Shown here in pieces: positions 59,529 to 64,000 of a stretch of 64,000 nucleotides of DNA (positions are counted from its first letter, which is position 1; each line of letters begins with the position of its first letter). The stretch is from Phycisphaerae bacterium RAS1 (GTDB taxonomy: Bacteria > Planctomycetota > Phycisphaerae > UBA1845 > Fen-1342): positions 612,942 through 676,941 of the forward strand of contig SMLU01000002.1 of assembly GCA_007859745.1 (NCBI GenBank), in the 5' to 3' direction. The notes beneath the pieces were generated by a model. That model saw nothing but the letters and a program-made list of their open reading frames with translations, was not told the origin of the DNA and ran no database searches. A program made the translations under genes and the position numbers.

Positions 59529-61286
59529 GTGCGAACGTCTTACTCAGGCGACCGGTTTTCGCGTCGCCGGCGGCGGGTGCTGCGCCGCGCGCTGCGCTGG
59601 ACGCTCGCGCTCGCGGTCGTCGCCGTTGTGGCATGGCTGGGGCGCGGCGTGTGGCAGTCGGGGCGGGTGGACCGCGCGATCAATGACGGGTTGGCGCTGC
59701 TGTCACAGGCCGGAACGCGCGACGAGGCGCGCGTGCTATTGGAAAAATGGGCCCAGCGCACGGAGGAAAGCTGGTCCGCGCGGCGCGAGGAAACGATCGA
59801 CAAACTCTACGCCCTGCGGCCCGCGGACGACCCGCGCGTCCGCAGCATGCTGGCCTGGGTGGGCGACGTGGATTTCGGCACGCGCGGCGATGACTGGAAA
59901 CGCTGGTACGAGAATCACTGCCGCCTGCGCGACGGCCGCGGGCCGCGGACGCCGCCGCGCCAGGCGGTCGTGCTCGAACGCCGCTGGGAAGCGCCGGTCG
60001 GGCTGACGGCGTGGTTCTCGGTCATCCTGCCGCTCGACGGACAGATCTACGTGGCGTCGCTGGGCGAGTCGTTCGTCGCCGAGGACGACGCGGCGGACGG
60101 CGTCGTGCGCGTCAGCGGCGCGGACGGCCGGGCGGAGCTGTTGTTTCGCCCGAGCGAGCGCGGGCGGCGCGACGTGGTTGGACTGGCGGCGGCCGGCGGC
60201 CGACTCTACATCGCGTGCCGCAACGGCGTGCTCTACTGCACCGACGACGCAGGCGGATTGCTCTGGAAAACCGCCGTCGGAGCGGAGTGGATCAGCCCGC
60301 CGCTGCTGCTGCCGGCGGCGCGGGGCGATGCGGCGCTGGTGATCGGCGTGGCCTCGCCCGGGACCGTGGTCGCGTACAGCGCCGGCACAGGGCGGACGGT
60401 GTGGACAACGCCGCTGAAGTCCGGCCGCGCTTCCGGCCGAGACACGGGCGACCTGCGAACCTCGGCGACGCTGACCCTGGCGGAAGTGTTCGGCCCGCGC
60501 TCGAGCGAACTGCTGGTGACGCTCTCGGACGGGACGATCGCGGTGTTGACCGCCGCCACCGGCAGCCCGCGCTGGACCTCTCAGCACAGCGCCGGCTCGA
60601 TCGCGGGGTTTGCCGGGTGCGGGGCGAACCGCGAGGCATGTCCGCCGGCGTGGCTGGGCGACAGCCGGGCCGGGCTGTGGTCTCTGGCGACGGCGGGGCG
60701 GACGCTCGAGTTGTTGCCGTACGGGTTCGCGGCGGTTCGCGCTGATCAGAATCTGATCGCGGCGCCGCGCACGCTGGCGAGCGGCGCTGCCGCGACGCCA
60801 TCCCTGGTTGTGTGCCCGACCAGCGGCTACAGAGAGCAGCACGCGTCGGTTTGCGTGCTGGGGCTGGATGGAGTCATTTGGCGGCATCCGATCGGCGGCG
60901 CGGTCTGGGGGACGCCGGCCATCGCCGACCTGAACGCCGACGCCTCGCCGGAGATCATTGTGGCCGCGATCGAACCGGGGGCGGGCGGCGCGGCGCGCGG
61001 TGCGCTCTACGTCCTGACGTTGCAGGGTCAGTGCGTGGCGCGGGTCGAGCTACCGGCCGCGGCGGAGTGCCCGCCCGTTGTGGCGGACGTGGATGGCGAC
61101 GCGCGGCTCGAAGTTCTGGTGGCGGACCAGTCGGGAATGTTGCACTGCTTCGGGACGCGCGGATTCGGACCGGTGGAGTGGGGCCTGGCCAACGGCGACA
61201 GCCACAACACGCGCCATGCGACGAATGCGTACGCGTTCGGGCAGGCGCCGTTCGGTTATCAGCGGGACTGGCGGCCGGCGCCGTAG
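59529..61286 (+). CDS. Membrane-anchored PQQ-like beta-propeller protein
   Basis: 585 aa, GTG start. Basic N-terminus and one transmembrane helix (~20-42, 'TLALAVVAVVAWLGRGVW'), a helical segment (~45-140), then a propeller with PQQ/BamB-type blades ('RLYIACRNGVLYCTDDAGGL', 'GTVVAYSAGTGRTVWTTPLK', 'GTIAVLTAATGSPRWTS') and 'ADLNADASPEIIVA' and 'ADVDGDARLEVLVA' calcium-type loops at the end. No dehydrogenase motif is seen, so a scaffold or binding role is more likely. Follows the cytochrome fusion at 214 bp. Confidence 0.78.
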   Translation: MRTSYSGDRFSRRRRRVLRRALRWTLALAVVAVVAWLGRGVWQSGRVDRAINDGLALLSQAGTRDEARVLLEKWAQRTEESWSARREETIDKLYALRPADDPRVRSMLAWVGDVDFGTRGDDWKRWYENHCRLRDGRGPRTPPRQAVVLERRWEAPVGLTAWFSVILPLDGQIYVASLGESFVAEDDAADGVVRVSGADGRAELLFRPSERGRRDVVGLAAAGGRLYIACRNGVLYCTDDAGGLLWKTAVGAEWISPPLLLPAARGDAALVIGVASPGTVVAYSAGTGRTVWTTPLKSGRASGRDTGDLRTSATLTLAEVFGPRSSELLVTLSDGTIAVLTAATGSPRWTSQHSAGSIAGFAGCGANREACPPAWLGDSRAGLWSLATAGRTLELLPYGFAAVRADQNLIAAPRTLASGAAATPSLVVCPTSGYREQHASVCVLGLDGVIWRHPIGGAVWGTPAIADLNADASPEIIVAAIEPGAGGAARGALYVLTLQGQCVARVELPAAAECPPVVADVDGDARLEVLVADQSGMLHCFGTRGFGPVEWGLANGDSHNTRHATNAYAFGQAPFGYQRDWRPAP

Positions 61287-61474
61287 AGAATGGCCGGAAG
61301 TGGTCAAGCTCGACGGTGTGCGCCGTGCAAGGCACGCATGACACCCACCGTCGAACATGCAATGTACCGGTCTGCAACGGGCCTTGGCAGCCCTTGAGCG
61401 GTCAGAGTAGCATCACGGCTCGGGCAAACTTCGGGCCAGCCGCACAATTGTCGGCATCATTCAGGAGAACGAGA

Positions 61475-61840
61475 GTGGCCAGCAATCGAATCGTGCACTT
61501 CGAGATCCCCGCGCATCAGCCGACGGCGCTGACGCAGTTCTACGGCGAGCTCTTCGGCTGGAAGTTTCAGAAAGCGCCGATCCCCGGTCCGGAATACTGG
61601 CTGTGCGATACGGGCACTGACGGTCCGGGCATCAACGGAGCGATCATGCAGCGGCAGCACGCGCAGCAGCCATGGATGAACTATGTCGACGTCGCGAGCA
61701 TCGACACCGCCGTGGAAAAAGCCGTGAAACTCGGGGCGCAGGTGGCGCTGCCCAGGACGGCGGTGCCGGGCGTCGGCGCGTACGCGGCGATCATCGACCC
61801 TCAGGGGAACCTCTGCGGCTTGTGGGAGCAGGGAACGTAG
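61475..61840 (+). CDS. VOC-family (glyoxalase-like) protein
   Basis: 121 aa single vicinal-oxygen-chelate module pair. 'IVHFEIPAHQPTALTQFYGE' + 'LFGWKFQ' (first metal His), 'WMNYVDVASIDTAVEKAVKL', 'GVGAYAAIIDPQGNLCGLWE' are typical of the bleomycin-resistance/dioxygenase superfamily. GTG start at 61475 with AGGAG at 7 nt; the long open frame upstream is a shadow of the PQQ-like gene. Substrate unknown. Confidence 0.88.
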   Translation: MASNRIVHFEIPAHQPTALTQFYGELFGWKFQKAPIPGPEYWLCDTGTDGPGINGAIMQRQHAQQPWMNYVDVASIDTAVEKAVKLGAQVALPRTAVPGVGAYAAIIDPQGNLCGLWEQGT

Positions 61841-61999
61841 CGTCGGTTCTCCGTGTCCGACGATGCGCGAAACGCGCGAAAACCGCTGCCGGACGCGAAG
61901 GCTCGACGCGACGGTCTCCGGCGCCCATTTCAATCGTATAGTTCCCTCACGGCGCGGGCTGCGTGTGCGGTCGCGTTCGTCGCCCGCGGCCGGTAACGT

Positions 62000-62815
62000 A
62001 TGACGGCCGGTGCGGACGGCGGGCATGCCGCTACGCCCGAAGCGCAGCTCCGGAGCGATTCGTTGATTCGTGTGGAAGGACTCCGCAAACAGTTCCCCAA
62101 TCCGGACGGCACCGAAAAGGTCGCCGTGGATGGCGTCAGCTTCAGCGTCGAGGGCGGCGAGATTTATGGGCTGCTGGGGCCCAACGGCGCGGGCAAGACC
62201 ACGACGCTGCGTATGATCAGCGGCCTGCTGCGGCCGACCGACGGCCGCGTCTACATCCGCGATGAGGACGTGACCGACCATCCGGAGCGCGTCAAGCAGC
62301 ACATCGGCTACCTGACCGCCAACACCGGCCTGTATCAGCGGCTGTCGGTGGTCGAGGTGCTCGAATATTTCGGCACGCTCTACAACCTGGACCGGGCCGC
62401 CGCGCGGCAGCGCATCGCCGCGCTGATCGACATGCTCGACATGAGCAAGTTCAGGAAACTCCGTTGCGGGTCGCTTTCCACCGGGCAGAAACAACGCGTC
62501 AACATCGCCCGCGCCCTGATCGCCGACCCGCCCATCCTGATCCTGGACGAGCCGACGCTGGGGCTGGATGTGCTCAGCAACCGGCTGATTCTGAACTTCA
62601 TCTCCTCGCAGGCGCAGGCCGGCAAGGCCGTGCTGCTTTCGACGCACGCGCTGGATGAAATCGAGACCATGTGCCGCCGCATTGGACTGATCCACCGCGG
62701 CCGGCTGATCGCCGAGGGCAGCCTGGAGCACTTCCGCGAAGCGACCGACCGTTACAAGCTGAGCGAAATCTTCCTGCATCTGGTGCATGAGAATGAGCCG
62801 CTTCTCGCGAATTAA
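62000..62815 (+). CDS. ABC transporter ATP-binding protein, NatA-like
   Basis: 271 aa nucleotide-binding subunit of an ABC-2 type exporter, modelled on Na+ efflux NatAB. Walker A 'GLLGPNGAGKTTTLRMISGL', Q-loop region 'IGYLTANTGLYQRLSVVEVL', signature 'SLSTGQKQRVNIARALIADP', Walker B 'ILILDEPTLGLD', switch His in 'VLLSTHALDE'. The permease gene overlaps the last 23 nt, so both are co-translated. Substrate cannot be told from sequence. Confidence 0.92.
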   Translation: MTAGADGGHAATPEAQLRSDSLIRVEGLRKQFPNPDGTEKVAVDGVSFSVEGGEIYGLLGPNGAGKTTTLRMISGLLRPTDGRVYIRDEDVTDHPERVKQHIGYLTANTGLYQRLSVVEVLEYFGTLYNLDRAAARQRIAALIDMLDMSKFRKLRCGSLSTGQKQRVNIARALIADPPILILDEPTLGLDVLSNRLILNFISSQAQAGKAVLLSTHALDEIETMCRRIGLIHRGRLIAEGSLEHFREATDRYKLSEIFLHLVHENEPLLAN

Positions 62816-64000
62816 CACCATCTGGCGCAAGGAGCTGACTGACACGCTCCGCGACCGCCGGACGCTGCTGGCCATGGTGCTGGTGCCGATGGTGCTCTAT
62901 CCGGCGCTGATGCTCGGCTCGCTCCAGGCGTTCGAATTGCAGGCCACGCGGCTCAAGAGCGAGAAATTCACGGTCGGCGTGAGCGACGCCGGCGTGCAGC
63001 GCTGGCTGAACAACATCATTACGACCGACATCGTTCGCCGCGGCGGCGCCGCGCCTGAAAGCCAGCCGGCGGACGGATCGACGCATTCCGGCGCGGCGGT
63101 CCGCGAGACGGCGGTCGAGTCCGCGCGATCCGATTTGCGCGAGACGCCGCCGGAGTTCGAAGTCGTCCTGTTCGGCGAGCTGCGCGGCGCGGTGGAGGCG
63201 CAGCGGGTTCACGTCGGCCTGATGGTCGATGGCGCTCTGCCCACGCTTGAGGGCGCCGACTCGGCCTGCTTCACGATGATCTTTGACCAGACCGACGTGC
63301 GCAGCGGACTGGCCGCCACGGGCCTGGGCGGCATCCTGGAGCGCGCCAGCCGCGACATGGCCCTGCGCCGCCTGGAGCGCGCCGGCCTGCCGCGGACGGT
63401 CGTGACGCCCATCGAGATCATCGAGCAGAGCGTGGCGACGCCGGAAAAGGTGAGTGGGTCCATCCTCGGGCAGATCGTTCCGCTGATCCTCATCATCATG
63501 ACCATCACCGGGGCGATCTACCCGGCCATCGATCTCACCGCCGGCGAACGCGAGCGCGGCACGCTGGAGACGCTGATCGTCGCGCCGGTGCCGACCGTCG
63601 ATCTGATCGTCGGGAAGTTCATTGTCGTCGCGCTGATCGGCATGTTGAGCGCCATGCTCAACCTGCTCTCCATCGGCGGCACGGTTTATCTCGGCGGGCT
63701 GGGCCAGATTCTCTCGCGCGGCGGTCCGATTTCGATTCCACTGTCGGCGCTGCCGTGGGTGCTGCTGATCCTCGTGCCGCTGGCGGTGATGTTCAGCGCC
63801 TTGCTCCTCGCCGTATCCAGCTTCGCCCGCAGCTTCAAGGAGGCGCAGAACTACATCATGCCGGTGATGATCGCCGGGCTGATTCCCGCGGTCGTGGGCG
63901 TGCTGCCGGGCACGCGGCTGGAGGGGCCGCTTTTGATCATGCCGGTGACCAATATCGTCGTTCTGACGCGCGAGCTGTTCATGGGCCGCGTCGATCTGAT
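62793..64000 (+). CDS. ABC-2 type permease, NatB-like (cut by window end)
   Basis: First ~402 residues, open to the window edge. 'INTIWRKELTDTLRDRRTLL' + 'AMVLVPMVLYPALML' is the classic NatB start; a large extracytoplasmic domain (~45-225) follows, then helices with 'PAIDLTAGERERGTLETLIV' + 'APVPTVDLIVGKF', the coupling-helix motif of the family, and 'SSFARSFKEAQNYIMPVMIA'. Start ATG at 62793 lies within the ATPase gene, in a different frame. In the extracytoplasmic domain residues ~85-130 are low-complexity. Confidence 0.9.
   Translation, partial: MSRFSRINTIWRKELTDTLRDRRTLLAMVLVPMVLYPALMLGSLQAFELQATRLKSEKFTVGVSDAGVQRWLNNIITTDIVRRGGAAPESQPADGSTHSGAAVRETAVESARSDLRETPPEFEVVLFGELRGAVEAQRVHVGLMVDGALPTLEGADSACFTMIFDQTDVRSGLAATGLGGILERASRDMALRRLERAGLPRTVVTPIEIIEQSVATPEKVSGSILGQIVPLILIIMTITGAIYPAIDLTAGERERGTLETLIVAPVPTVDLIVGKFIVVALIGMLSAMLNLLSIGGTVYLGGLGQILSRGGPISIPLSALPWVLLILVPLAVMFSALLLAVSSFARSFKEAQNYIMPVMIAGLIPAVVGVLPGTRLEGPLLIMPVTNIVVLTRELFMGRVDL

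Noticed and set aside
1-64000. Prophage, integrative element or IS with its own transposase
   Set aside because: No integrase, transposase, capsid or terminase motifs seen on either strand; only non-autonomous repeat elements.

Overview
This window is a high-GC bacterial chromosome segment with genes densely placed on both strands. It most likely comes from a planctomycete-type bacterium. Indicators are the 'CxxCGYDLR...CPEC' zinc-ribbon membrane proteins, sortase-type C-terminal tails (VPAP and IPTL-like), an ECF sigma factor translationally overlapping a transmembrane Ser/Thr kinase, a DUF1570-like protein, a VCBS/ASPIC/dockerin-like giant, and intergenic spaces full of palindromic repeats. 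This is inference from gene content; there is no rRNA or marker phylogeny here.

Layout. 1-2128: 5' part of an error-prone DNA polymerase (dnaE2) with an in-frame repeat hairpin, then a class V aminotransferase. 2390-10345: an apparent operon on the minus strand (1415-aa TPR protein, Wza-like export lipoprotein, cyclophilin lipoprotein), preceded by a mobile repeat element, a PEP-CTERM-type secreted protein with its own terminator, and a small secreted protein. This looks like an exopolysaccharide/cell-surface region. 10461-19143: glycosyltransferase, large glycoside-hydrolase-like lipoprotein, VKOR-DsbA fusion, IPTL-like surface protein, Lnt-like membrane protein. 19500-27457: REC-GGDEF-HD-GYP regulator, purM, metallopeptidase-like lipoprotein, MetG C-terminal-domain protein, hutI, tRNA-Ser(GCT), thiO-like oxidase. 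27489-32725: STAS protein, heptad-repeat secreted protein, ECF sigma/kinase pair, zinc-ribbon membrane protein. 32758-40025: NIF3-like protein, S9 peptidase, toxin-antitoxin-like pair with a clear promoter/operator, queC (also carrying an in-frame repeat hairpin), yebC, lipoprotein. 40228-44460: SPFH protein and ribbon-helix-helix partner behind an AT-rich promoter, then a lower-GC DUF5343-like/TIR-like candidate effector. 44612-49158: ruvAB and a four-gene membrane redox operon with a ferric-reductase/Rieske fusion. 49265-64000: zinc finger-HARE protein, orphan HlyD-type adaptor, amidohydrolase, 1291-aa cytochrome/propeller/VCBS/dockerin-like fusion, PQQ-like propeller, VOC protein, and a NatAB-like ABC exporter cut by the window end.

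The most striking non-coding signal is a foldback element family. Its ends read GGGTGTGRCC and its arms carry the palindrome CCGCCGCGCCAAGCGGCGG. The copy at 33973-34158 is flanked by a perfect 8-bp direct repeat (TCTGGGTA) and the copy at 8657-8911 by a 7/8 match, so this is a non-autonomous transposon (MITE-like), not just a passive REP. No transposase for it lies in the window. A second class consists of 7- or 8-bp tandem repeats, some facing each other as hairpins; two of these sit in frame inside conserved enzymes (dnaE2, queC). Among proteins, the best candidates for undescribed systems are the DUF5343-like/TIR-like protein (42456-43625), the Rieske/ferric-reductase operon (46809-49158), and the SPFH + ribbon-helix-helix pair (40228-41846).
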